Source: Polymyxa betae
Lineage: Eukaryota; Endomyxa; Phytomyxea; Plasmodiophorida; Plasmodiophoridae
Length of the DNA stretch: 64,000 nucleotides
Direction of reading: 5' to 3'
Assembly (NCBI GenBank): GCA_003693705.1
Contig: RBZT01000339.1
Coordinates: 1 to 64,000 of the forward strand
In this document: positions 36,822 through 48,600 of the stretch, piece after piece
How the letters are laid out: each line of letters opens with the position of its first letter
Numbering within the stretch: position 1 is the stretch's first letter
Made by a program: the position numbers and the translations under genes
Notes under the pieces: model-generated
Told to the model about the DNA's origin: nothing
Database searches by the model: none
Seen by the model: the letters and a program-made list of their open reading frames with translations, nothing else

Positions 36822-37741
36822 ATCAGCATTCCATCGCATGGTATTCCAGTTTCTGCTGTGACATGTTTAGAATTAAGGGGGTCGCTGATTTGAGATCGTT
36901 CGTTCTGGAACGAATGCCGATACAATGGCAGTCAGCAAACATGTTGTTGGTCATATTTTTCATGTGTAATGAATAAATCCAGATATCAAGAGGAGACCAT
37001 AGATTAGCGTTTTAATGTATTTTTTGAACCCAGAAATTCACACAGATCAGAGTTCTTATCTCTCTCCTATCTGACTATCTCGCTCATCTCTAGCGTTCTT
37101 TCTGTCTGTTCACTATTCTAACCCGTTGGGCACCACACTGGCTTATTCATGCAAATAGATGAAATGCGCCTTTCTTTGCATACCGACGAACGACCATACG
37201 CCTGTAATTAGTGCAGCTAACAATTCAAAAAGCGCAAGGCAGTTTCGCTGGTCTTTTGAGTACTCGTATACCGGTGAATAAGAAGGCGGAAGTGGAGCTT
37301 GATTTTGGAAAAAAGTTCAACGATATGCTCGACCACATGTCATCGCTCTACCCGATGCGTTGTGATAAAAGTCCCTTTGAGCATAATTTGTACAAGCTCT
37401 CCATATACGTACTTCCTCTATAAAGTTCTGAAATTTATATCACTTTCAATTAAAGCTTCATAGGTGTTAAAGATTGCGAGCCAGACTTATAAAGCGATTC
37501 ATGAGCACAGCTGACATCAGCCAGACTCAATCAGCCGCTGCACTGCTACTAGAAGCATATCCAGGCTCACTCTAGGCTAGCTGATTCATTGCGAACATGT
37601 ATTAAATATCATATCAAAGAATACAAAAGCGCAAGGCTCAGAGAAAGGTAATCGATTCACGTGACTTTGCATCCAGATCGCTTAAGATATTACTGGGCTG
37701 GTAGTAGATGCATGTATAGACAGGCTTAATCCTATCCACTA
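36822..37741. other. intergenic between tandem receptor copies B and C
   Basis: About 920 bases. A 70-codon plus-strand frame (37211-37423, starting MQLTIQKAQGSFAGLLSTRI) has protein-like composition but no recognised family or splice partners. A pyrimidine-rich stretch (37060-37110) with repeated tctc/ctat is also present. Confidence 0.4.
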
Positions 37742-39361
37742 ATGGATGAATCATCAGGTGGGGATGTCATTTATAGTATCCAGAGAACGCTGATCGTCGT
37801 TATGGTCTTGATTATAACTATATCTACACCAATATTATCAGCCACATACTATTACTATCGTCGACATCCCATACTGAAAGCCAGACGGCCAAAATGGGCG
37901 ATACTGAATCAGCTGTTCGTCATGCTGGTTGCCATAACCTTTGGGTACGACGGCTGGCAACATTATCCTAGTTGTGCCAAAATCTTGTTTACAAGCTCGG
38001 TTGTCGCCATGGCGGGCATGGTAATGATTTCTGAAGATACAAAGCTACTTTCTAATGTAAAGAATGATTTCAGGATTCGCACATCATTCGTAGCTGGCTT
38101 CTGTTGTACAACTGGAACGTCTCGAAAGCGCTCTGTGCGATGAAATCAGAAGACGCCGAATCTGAGAAGTCCTGGTGGCTGAACAATACCCATCTTGCTT
38201 CAGATGGAGCCATGGCCAGTCTAATGGCTGCCCTATCATGTTCCATATAGGATATTTGGTTGTTACTTGCGGGGAGGCCCAGCCGATTCTGCCATTTGCA
38301 CATCAGGATGGTTATGGTTCTTTGGAGTCTGGGGTGCCATTTCCTGTCTCATGACCATCGCTCTCTATCTAGCATATAACTTGCGTCTTGTAGTTGATGC
38401 ATTCGAAATCAGGAGCGAGTTGATGACGACCGGGGCGATCTGGATCGTTGGCGCCATGCCGTTCTGGTTGGTTGCCCTGCTGTTCCCAGTCTCGAGGAGA
38501 ACCGACATTTTACGATCATGTCTGTATTGGTCTGCCATTGATTATCATTGTTTTTATCATTGTTCATAGGCTGGCTTTATCGGTGCCCATATGCGCTCTG
38601 CGTGTTCAATATCTATACGCGGTTAAGCCTTTGTTGATGATGGCTAATGAAATGAAACAACGAAGACAATTTGAAATATCAACTATCGCTGTCATTATTG
38701 GCTCTGCAACAACAGCGTCGCCTGAAGGCATCGCTCATAAATCGAATGGAACTGTCCGGGTTCGTGCTAAGGGAGCTCAGGTCGAGCTTCGAGAGATGCT
38801 GGACACAAACACCGGCATCGCTAACGCCTTCATCAATTTTCTGACGAAAGAATTCTCAGTGATTTTGATTAAAGCCAGTCTCGGTGTCCTGGACTGATAC
38901 GGTTTGCTAGGTTGAGAACTGGAAATTTTACTCAGAGATTCTACAGCTGCGAATGACTTACGGGGATTGGAAGGAATTAGATGCAGGCCTAAGCGGCCTG
39001 GATTCAGGACACCTGGAATGGTTCAAAACGCGAGGTCCTGAAATCGTTGCTCTTCGAGAGAGGATCAATCGAATCTATCTATGTATCTGGCGCAGTCGGC
39101 GCCATTTGAAGTTAATCTGAGCTCTGAGCGTTTGAAAACGCTTCAGCAATGCTTTGGCTCAGATCACTTGCTGAGGCCTGAACGCATGGACGATATTCCA
39201 GAAATATTATGTCGCGCTCAAGATGAAATCTATGAGCTGACGAGGACAGATTCGTACGTTATTGTTATGCGTGTTTGCCGCTGCATACTCAATGATTCAA
39301 TTAGAATGGGCGATTCAAGACTACAGCTGATTTCGATGAAGCTCAGTTAGCCCTGGTTTGA
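37742..39361 (+). pseudogene. 7TM-RGS receptor pseudogene (copy C)
   Basis: Clearly homologous to copy D (start MDESSGGDVIYSIQRTL) but carrying several lesions. After an extra 53-nt intron at 38021-38073 the frame continues DSHIIRSWLLLYNWNVSKAL. A missing base near 38234 brings a TAG into frame at 38248-38250. About 26 nt corresponding to the copy D loop IGINGWDQSW is deleted near 38270. A further base is missing near 38485 in FPSLEENR. The linker and first RGS exon (ELREMLDTNTGIANAFINFL) are intact. Another base is missing near 39078 in IY-MYLAQSAPFEV, and the last exon (GRFKTTADFDEAQLALV) does not join in frame. Five lesions make expression of a full receptor very unlikely. Confidence 0.82.
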
Positions 39362-39850
39362 ATTGCTAATCGAGCTTATCTCCTCCGGAAGGTCGTCTCA
39401 TTTCTGGTTGCGAAGGCCAACGGAACTCATATTATTCAGCTAATTTTTGTATAAAAATGCTACCAACCGATGAAGCCTCCAATCATGTTAAAGTGTCATT
39501 TTTGCAGAAGGAGTATCTAACTTCTGAATACAAACAGGCTTTATACAGTGACAACTAAGTGAACCAAACGTTGAAAACTTTACAATTGTTCGATCCCACG
39601 TGTGATTTCAAGGTTTTATTGCAACGTTACCATGACAGAAAGGGGAGTCTCTGCAGGCAGCAACGAATACAGTAAAACAGTTACATTGGTTGGGCCTGGC
39701 TTCTAACGTAGACACAGTGTATAGGACCAGAAGCTCATCCTCATAATTGTAAGCCATAGATTTTAGAGGTATGTATGCAGAGATATTTATGTCCATACTC
39801 GTGACAAGAAAATCGCACACGTCGATTACGTTTGACATCTCCTACCAGAA
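39362..39850. other. intergenic between copies C and D
   Basis: About 490 AT-rich bases with no supported coding frame. It presumably holds the promoter of copy D. Confidence 0.5.
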
Positions 39851-41436
39851 ATGAATGGAGGCTCGATAGAAGAAATCATATACAGTACTCAAAGGATACT
39901 GATCTTGGCCTCGGTCTTGGTTATTGCAACCACTGTTCCTGTATTATCTGTTGCATATTACCGTCAACGTCGTCATCCCATATTGAAAGCCAGACGAGCG
40001 GAATGGTCACTATTGAGCCAACTCTTCGTGATGATTGCCTCGATCGCATATGGATATGACGGATGGCGCCATTACCCATCATGCGCCCAAATTCTGTTCA
40101 CGAATTCGGTCCTAGCGATGCTGGTGTTTGATAGCCACATTATCAGATGCTGGCTTCTGCTCTACAACTGGAATGTCTCCAAAGCATTATGTGCCTCGCG
40201 AACAGGAGACATGAATTCTGGTAGGAACTGGTGGCTCAGGAATACACATTTAGCTTCCGGCAAGATTATGGCGAAGGTGATGGGAGCTTTGACCTTGATG
40301 CATATTGGCTGTTGGTTGATCTTTATTGGTATCAATGGATGGGACCAATCATGGGGAGGCCCAGCCGATTCTGCCATATGTACATCGGGATGGCTTTGGT
40401 TCTTTGGAGTCTGGGGTGCATTAGCATGTATGATGGCAATCGCTATCTATCTCACATATAACATGCGTCTGGTCGTTGATGCATTCGAAATCAAGAACGA
40501 GCTGATGACGATCGGCGGGATCTGGGTCGTCGGTGCCATGCCATTCTGGCTGATTGCGCTTATTTTTCCGAATCTCGAACAGAGCCGATGCTACATCGTA
40601 ATGTCAGCTGTTAACCATGGTTAGCTATTTCAGCTCTTGATGTTGTCAACAGGTTGTCTTTATCGGTGACGCTCTGTGCATTGAGAGTGTTTTATCTGAG
40701 TTTGGCGAAGCCACTACTTATGATCAATCAAGAAAACAGGCAGCGCAAGTATCTTGAGCTCTCATCTGTGGCATTGGGAACGACTACAACGGAAGCATCA
40801 GATGGCATTATTCATGCAATTCCTGCTGTACGTGGCCATAACAATCTAAAAAAGGTCGACCTTCGTAAGATGCTGGACACGAACACTGGCATCTCGGGCG
40901 CTTTTGTGAACTTTTTAACAAAAGAATTCTCAGTAAGTTTTCTAATATCGCAAGGATAATTGCGACGTTCTTATACTTGTATCAGGTTGAGAACTGGAAG
41001 TTATATTCCGATGTGTTGCAGGTGCGAATGATATATGGAGGCTGGAAGGAATCCGATGCCGGCCGAAGTGGTCTTGAATCTGGCCATTTAGAATGGTTCA
41101 GAGTTCAAGAAGCTTCAATTACGTCTTTAGAGGAGAAGATAAATACGATCTACAATATGTATCTAGCGGAATCGGCACCATTTGAAGTCAATCTGAGCAG
41201 CGAACGGCTGCGGTGCCTTCGGCAATGCTTCGAACCATGTCATTTACTGAAGCCCGAATGCTTTAACGATATTCCAGAAAGATTATGTCGTGCTCAGGAT
41301 GAGATTTTTGAACTCATGAGATCTGATTCGTTAGTGATTCTCGCCGGTGTTGCTGTTTAGGACTGAATAGGTATCCAGGTTCGAACGATTCAAGAAGACG
41401 GCTGAGTTCGATCACGCCCAATTAGCATTGGGATAG
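39851..41436 (+). CDS. 7TM receptor fused to an RGS domain (copy D)
   Basis: The best-preserved member of the tandem group. It starts MNGGSIEEIIYSTQRIL. Hydrophobic segments fall at about residues 14-34, 50-66, 80-104, 134-157, 165-193, 215-235 and, after the first intron (GTAAT-gtcag to aacag), LSLSVTLCALRVFYLSLAKP, giving seven helices. Signatures are HPILKARRAEWSLLSQLF and CWLLLYNWNVSKAL. The RGS domain starts LRKMLDTNTGISGAFVNFL, is split by an intron after KEFS, and continues VENWKLYSDVLQVRMIYGGW to LCRAQDEIFELMRSDS. A last intron precedes FERFKKTAEFDHAQLALG. RGS would stimulate GTPase activity of a G-alpha subunit at the membrane. All splice joins are in phase. Confidence 0.9.
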
Positions 41437-41890
41437 GGCACCGGTAGCTCATATATTCAGTTTTAAGATGCACCGGCCGGTTCAAGTATATACAAAACTA
41501 AATTTACGATTCGAATTTCCAGTGGCATTCACTGCCAACTGGAAATCAAGCGACATCTCAGGAAATAACAAAAGCACGATAAAATTCCGTTGGCTGTTCA
41601 CAAAACTGTTGTGATCAGATATATATTGCAAATCTTTTAATTAACCTTAAAAAAGCCCTATCATCTATATACACGCCAATTACCAATTTAAAAACCTCAT
41701 TGCAGTTTACAGTTGCAAGTCTACAACTGCAAGTTTAGAAAGAAATCGTTAAAATGAAACCCGCCCGGTTTAAACGCAGCCGTATCCCGTAGGACTCAAC
41801 CGATAGAGGCTCCGCCAACGGTGGGCTGCTCTCTTCAAGATTTTTTTTCCTACAAAGTTCAAACTCATTTTCGATTCTTCGATATGAGCA
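41437..41890. other. intergenic, AT-rich
   Basis: About 450 bases between copy D and EME1. A direct repeat of cagtt/gcaagt elements (around 41703-41740) is the only visible structure. No coding frame. Confidence 0.5.
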
Positions 41891-43820
41891 ATGACATGGC
41901 GTCTTGGCTGGGTTTGTAAGGAATGCACATATGCCAACGAAAATCCATCCGAGCCTATATGTGAAGTCTGCTCAGAGCCTGTACCTGGTACGAATGTCAT
42001 CCTGAGGTCCACTCCAGTGCGCGACAACGTACAACGACCTGAAAAAGCGTTGAAATTTACCAAACTATATCTGCCGATTACTGAAATTGATGAAGAGCAT
42101 TACGGAAACCTGAAACCGACATTATTGAAGTTATTTCTCTTGAGGAGTCCGACGATGAGGCTCCTAATCAGGAGAGTCCAACATTCAGACCAAACGACTA
42201 CTTGTAATGTGCGAATGTTGCCATTACCCTTTTGTTTATTATTGTTCTATCCAGGATGGCGAGCAACTCAAATGGCAACCGGGATACATCCCATAAATCA
42301 GCAATCAGCTTCAAGGTCTAGTTTTGCTATTAATCTCTGAAGTTCGCAATAACATCCTGTAAGGTTATCGAATTATCTGATGATGATGAAACCTGCCCCG
42401 TTCCTGTCAGTTGTCTCGTCCCTATCAACGAGTCTAAGACAGCAGCTGCTGCTAATTTTCGTAAAGAGAACAGTCCCGTGTATAAAGACCCCTCTGAGCA
42501 ACAGAAACGACCGACTTGTTCTGCAAGTAACAAAGTGGCCGCTAAAGAAAATAACCGAGTACAGACTTGTCTATATGCCCGATTTGTAATCTGAATCAGA
42601 CCCAGAGAAAAGCTGCCAAAACGGCGTTGAACAAAAGTCGAAGGCTTGGTAACCAGCGTCCTCTCTGTAGATTCTCTTTGTTGAAACTGAACAGGAGCGT
42701 ATTTTTGGAGTGAAGTTGTTGTGCATATACCAGAAACTGTTTGGAACAAATACGGCCCGTTTGTTAAGGAATCTATTGACCTTTTACATGGTATTTCCCC
42801 CTTTAATTGTTTATCGCTCGATCGTAAAAGCTCTGTTAGGGGATATAAATGTTTTCTCTCTTTGTGACCGTAAGAACTGGATTACTTGGGAAAGGAAACG
42901 ACTCGATGACGATCTCGAGCCCGAATGTTTCGATAAAGCTAACAATCGCCTAATGTGAGTCTCGCATTCAACTATCTGAGTACTTTTTTTAATGTCTCGA
43001 TTTTTCAGATTAAACGAAAATTGCCCGGTTTTATCTGAAATCGCCCAGTTTAGCGCTCTGTTTTACGAAGCAGCCGATTTCATTGCTGAGTATGAGAACG
43101 GCCAGATTCTGTCCCGTATCAGGTCGGCATTGCAGACGCCCGACGCCCGAATCGCGCTCGTGGCCTTCGACCTGCGCCGCATTGTTCGTCTCAGGGCCAA
43201 CAAGGCCATGCGGAAGCAGCTGGCTCAGTCATCGACAGGTATCGGTGTCCTCAAAGTACATCAGGTGTTCTGATTCCAACCGAGGTGTTTGTGACAGCAC
43301 CAAAAGCACAGGATTTTCCAGTGTTGGTGAGATTGACGATTTTGCTGCTTATCTCATTAATCAGTTCGACTGTCGCTGTTCCTTCTTGAACTTCGCCAGC
43401 CTGGGTGAAGTTGGAATGTTTCTGTCTCAGACTACTCGGCATATTGCTCAGGAGCCCTATAAACCCGACGCTACTTCGTCTTTAGGTAGAAAGGGTTTAT
43501 CTCATTATTTAGATTTTTGCTCTAAATTTCTTACAGGGTTCCGGCATCAAAATGTGATGAAATCAGCGGTCGTCGGCGGGATATTTACACCTGCGATGAA
43601 GGAATGGTTCAATGTCCTTATTCGTATTCCTGGCATATCACCGAAGCGAGCGGAAGGCGTCATCAAGCGATACCCATCGTGCGCATCATTGCTGTTAGCC
43701 TACCACAATTGTGGCTCGGACGAAGAGCGCAAACAGATGTTGAAGGACATCGAGGTTGAAGAAAAGAGACTGGGCCCTTCTGTATCCGCAACCGTATTTG
43801 ATTATTTATATTCGGTTTGA
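41891..43820 (+). CDS. EME1: EME1-like subunit of the MUS81 structure-specific nuclease, with zinc finger and SUMO-interacting motifs
   Basis: The N-terminus holds a RanBP2-type zinc finger, WVCKECTYANENPSEPICEV (W-x-C-x2-C-x10-C-x2-C). After a frame change comes a first SUMO-interacting motif, DIIEVISLEESDDE, and after two short introns a second, KVIELSDDDETC. A basic helical exon (TQRKAAKTALNKSRR) leads to the ERCC4-like nuclease fold: SEVVVHIPETVWNKYGPFV, then WITWERKRLDDDLEPECFD, ALVAFDLRRIVRLR and VGEIDDFAAYLINQFD. The end has the helix-hairpin-helix (IRIPGISPKRAEGVIKRYPS) and LKDIEVEEKRLGPSVSATVF, matching the EME1 C-terminus. EME1 is the non-catalytic partner; the ERKxxxD active-site motif is not seen, as expected. 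The join between zinc finger and first SIM (about 41985-42100) is the weakest. Nine or more exons. Confidence 0.8.
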
Positions 43821-44022
43821 TTCCTCAGAAATGTAATTTAATTGCAAACTGTTTATCATTGACCGAGTTGTTCTGCAAATGAGGTCATCTTCAGACATGA
43901 AGGCTCCCTGTTCGTAGACCGGCTGAACAAATTCGCACATGACGAGTGCATCGTGACATTGTCGTGTATAATCCAACTAGTTGCAATATGGCTGCCTTTA
44001 TGGCCATCATTGGCGTCGCAAA

Positions 44023-45350
44023 TCAGATAGCAAATTTGACAAATGGGACCGATATCATTCGCGCTAATGGCTCCTTCATTCGGGCTGATTGCTCCTTCAT
44101 CAATGACCAGATTTCGTCTGATCGCCTGAATAGCGTGTCATTTACTTTCAAACCCTGTTACGGCGCTGCTTGCCTTAACAATCGAATCGGATCCTTCACG
44201 TTTTGATTGTATCCACCTGATCAGTTCCGATGCAGACTTTAAAGCTGTAGACAATAGCAAGAAAACCGGTGATGACGGCTTCAATGCGGCAATGTTCGGC
44301 AGTGAAGCTTGCAGCCGATACAGGACACGAATCATCTCTCTCCTGTTAATTCCATCTCAGCCCAACACCATCAAGTTTTGCATGACCATACAATCCCTGA
44401 CTGTACATTTGCACACGATGCAAAGTTGACGCCTGGGACCAGTAGGGACACTGCTGACGGTCAGATCTTTGGTTGGAACTGCGAAATTCATATTGCAGAC
44501 CTGTTTCTTGCAGGATCTCGAGCAGAAATCGATGATCGATTCGAAGACGCCGTACGACCGGGCCAGTTCGAACAGGACGTGCTTGATCATCTCAGTCCAG
44601 TGAATCTGTCTGGTCTCAACATCATGTGGGAGCAACCCGATCATCTGCCTGCTTCCCTAATCAACTTTTCCAGACCCCAAACCCCGACACACACCCCAAC
44701 CTGAGAAGGTCATGAGCTACTGCCTGTAGTCTGGCGGCCGCCAACAAATCGCTCTCGGCAATTTTCGCAGGCGGGTCCGGGAACTGTTTCAAGAACACAG
44801 GTCGATGATATTCTGGGACGAATTCGACCAGATCCTTCCATAATAATCGATTCGAGCATCGCCACCCATCCAGCTCGTCTTCCTGGCGGATCTTGATGGC
44901 ATCAATGAAGCGCTCCTCCGAGACCAGCAACACGACCTGGTCGTCGATGCAGTTGCGTCGGTCCTGATCGAGGTCTCCGATTAAATCGTTCCAAAGCGAA
45001 TCCAGATCTTGAGACAGGACTGCCGCCGTCTCCCTTTCCTGCGTGTATTCTGCATGTCCTGGATGGCGTCGATGTTTGGCTGGCGTTCCCGGCGAGACCG
45101 ATTGAAATTCACCGAAACAGCTGTCGAAAGCCCGGTCCAGATTATCGTTGATCAGGTCGTCGATCGACACCTTCCGCAGCAGCTGTTGCTTCTGGCCCGG
45201 ATTCCTATCCGCATTTGCTGGCGGGCTGGTCGCTTCCGACATCAATGACAAACCTGTTGCGGCTGCCATAACATGTCGATCTGAGAGATGAACCAGAGAC
45301 GGGCAACCATCATCCAGTGTCACAATACCATCAGAGATCATGATCCACAA
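44023..45350 (-). CDS. unrecognised helical protein
   Basis: A multi-exon gene. The first long exon has an acidic/helical sequence (VSIDDLINDNLDRAFDSCFG, then LSQDLDSLWNDLIGDLDQDR, then RCSNRLLWKDLVEFVPEYHR). A 47-nt intron (G-rich, near 44680) joins AHDLLR to QMIGLLPHDVETRQIHW. Another joins SCKKQ to ASTLHRVQMYSQGLYG. The next exon is LYRLQASLPNIAALKPSSP, and a final one VNDTLFRRSDEIWSLMKEQS ends at TGA 44023-44025. The product is about 390 residues. No family is recognised. The helical, soluble nature could suit a scaffold or adaptor. The start could be one of several in-frame Met codons. Confidence 0.6.
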
Positions 45351-45640
45351 TCAAGATCCGCTATATTTTGGACCATCCTGCGTCTTCGTAAAGAACCGAT
45401 TTCGGTTAATAATTCTCTATGATAAAACTTCGCAAATCAGCTGTTATACTTGACAGGGTCGGGAAACGGTTTTAATTCTTAAGTATCGAATGAATCGATG
45501 CGGACAGAGTCTCGCTATAAGAATATGATGCCAGGTCGATAATTCATGAGCGAATACTCGGGTGAAATGCCAGCAATCAATACAGAAAATTACATTCCGA
45601 TCTAGATCGATTGCTAGTACGACTCCCATTGTGACACATT

Positions 45641-48600
45641 ATGGGATCTCGGCTGAAAGGCGCCGATAGCTCGTACCAGGAGTCGGACCAGCCGCGCCAG
45701 AAACGCAACCGAATCATCAAGCGCCTGCCCGGGTCCGTCACCATCTATGGCGCGGAGCGCTACCAGGAGCTCTTCAATATCATCTGCAAGGCGCGCGTCT
45801 CCTACTACCAGCGCTTTCTGCTCATGTATGAAGACTCGCTCGCCCATACCACCGTCGATATCGTCCTCGCTGTAAGTCCACCATCACCTCTTTTCGAATC
45901 GTTCAACCATCTGTTATGAGTAACGTGGCCATTGTTTTCTCTAAAACGGGTTTCCAGTTTGGCGCGACCCTCCCTGAGTGTAACGTGACCACCCTGTAGG
46001 CAGCTGGGCTGATGAGCACAGCTCTGTATATTGCCAGTACCTATTCAGACTCCAATACGATTCATCTCGTCGAGCTATGGCTGGCCATCTTCTTCGCCGC
46101 CGACTTCTTCATTCGGCTGTCGGCTAATGGCATGGCGTTCCTGCGCAGCGCGGAGGGCATGATCGACCTGCTGGCCGTCATCCCGTTGATCTCGTCGGCC
46201 GGCGAGTTTAATGTCGACCCGCTGGTTCGCGTTGCTCGTGTCAATATCACGGTCATGAGGCTGCTGAAATCTGCAAAAATCCTACGAGTATTTCGCCTTG
46301 TTCGAATCGTTCGCGTCTATCGGGTTATCCTGCTGATGAGGGACGGCATTAAGCAGCGCCTTTTGGTTCATTTCGCTATCGGCATCGCTATCGTTTTATT
46401 CTTCGGGGGCATGTTCCAGCTTTTGGAAGACACGTTTGCCACCGATGTCGATCGCGCCTTCCACGACAGCTGCTAGTAAGATAAGTGTCAACAATTCTAA
46501 TTTGTTTTCTGATATTATTTTTCCAGTTTTGCTGTGCAAACACTAACCGGTTTGGGGTATGGCGATGTCAGTATGATATCTTTGTGTACTGTGAAGATGC
46601 TGATACTCATATCAGGTTGTTCCATCTATCATCCCAAGCCAGATTTTAGCTGTGGTGATGGCGTTCCTTGTATGGGGCCTGGTCCCTATACATTGCGTAA
46701 AGATCATCAACATGGCACAGAGCGTCGGCTCTTGCGTCTTCCATTTCGTTCCGGGATCGCACCCACGCCAACATTGCGTCCTGGTCCTTCTGACCCATTG
46801 CACCGAACACGAAGTTGACGAATTCTTCCGCGAGTTTTTCCATCCCTGTCATGGTCCAACGCGGTTCCGGATCGCGGTGCTCGGACCTCGTGCTGTATTG
46901 GAAACGCTGGTGTCGAAACTGAGCAATAGAAATTATATCCGGCATGTGGATTTCGTTGCCGGATCGGTGTTCGACGATAACGATCTGAAACGATGCTGCT
47001 TGAATCTGGCTGCTGCTGTTTTCACCATGACTCATCGAATCTGTATTTCTCAGCAGCGCGGTATTGATGACGATAACCAGACGTTATTGGCAGCGATATC
47101 AATCAAGAATGTCTGCCCGGAAGTGCCGCTGTATTTGCAAGTTAATAGCCTGGGTTTGGAAGAACATATTTTATGGAAAACGCTGAACAATTTTGCGAAT
47201 ACTCAGCTGATTTGTGTTCGGCAATTGTCGCTGTCGTTATTGGGCCGCTCATGTTCATGCCCGGGAATGCACGTTCTCGTAGGTAATCTGCTACAATCTA
47301 CCCATTATGTTCCAGCTCATTATCCGAGCGATTCCTGGAAGGGAGAATGTAATGAAAGGAATTCGTATTTGTTTATCTGCAAAGCAGGCTGATTTTTGAA
47401 TAGATCATTGGGGAAACTGTCATTCCCTCTTCCCGACGGTTTTCGGCAAATATTTTGATGGAAAGAAGTTCGCCGACTGTATCGTCCCATTGTATGAGAG
47501 CCTCGGTGTCTTGCCAATCGCCATGTCGGGCCTAACATCCAGCTCGAAAATCGAGGTCGTACTGAACCCAAGCGAGCGGGTCATCAAAGCCGGCGATCTG
47601 GTTTTTGTGATCGCCATTAGCTTGGAGAATGCGGCGGCCGTGGCGAATTTCATGCCGGACCCGAACAATGGGATTGTATCGCAATGGCGCCATTCTGAAC
47701 GATTACAGACGAGCGCGCTGCGGCAAAAATACGACGCCCAAGAAGCGTTCCAGATGAAGACATGCTGCCCCAGCGGGATATCACTTCGTTCCGCACTTCA
47801 CTCGAATACTGGGACCAGCACGATGTCCAGGTCTAGTACGAAACCTTTCAATCGGATTCAGTTCGGCAACCACATTGTCATCGCAGGGTTTGTTGAAGAG
47901 CACATTTTCGAATTTATTTGGAACTTGAGAAATCAGGTACCTCAATGTGATCCTGCCCATATGGGTGTTTAACAAATTCCAGGTTCACACAGCTGATGTG
48001 CCCGTTGTGGTTGCAGTTCATGATGCCAATCTTTCTATGATGTGTTCATTGAGACGATTTTCTGGTGTCTACATAGAATCTGGGAGCCTGCAAGACGAGG
48101 CCTTCCTCGTTCGTATCAATCTGATTGCAGCCAGCCATGCCGTTCTGTTTTCGAATCCGGCTTATGCGTTCGACCCGGTCGTCATTGATATTTCAGCGAA
48201 ATCCGCCGAACAGCAGATCATTGATAGCGATCTGGAAACGATCACCAACCTCATTGCCGTTGAGAACTTTCTGGCGCGTTTTGGCCGCCTGAACGCCTCG
48301 AACTGCATCACGGAGTTCCAGTTCAGAAGCAATCTGGGATTTGTTCGGCCAAATTTCAATTCTCCGTCTAATGCTGCTTCTACAAATTTCCATCCGGATG
48401 CTGCCGATGCTAAAGGTAATTAGGACGTTTTTGCAATTCTCGCAGTTCTTTCTAATTAACGCCTCAGTTCACTTTGCTGAAGTTCCTCAGTCGATGGCTG
48501 CGTTAAGCTTCCACTACCCTCAAGTATTTAACGTCGTACAGGCTCTTCTATACGGCAACCGATTCGGCATTGAAGAGCCGGCAGGTTTGGAACGGCAAGC

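Noticed and set aside
43211-43320. A 26-nt intron in EME1 (gtatcggtgt...acatcag)
   Set aside because: A 46-nt intron ending at ccgag keeps the frame that leads to the conserved VGEIDDFAAYLINQFD segment, so the shorter one is not needed.
43880-44150. Minus-strand frame with an internal repeat EGAISPNEGAISAND
   Set aside because: The alternative frame (VNDTLFRRSDEIWSLMKEQS) joins the upstream exon better; the repeat is a by-product of codons in that frame.
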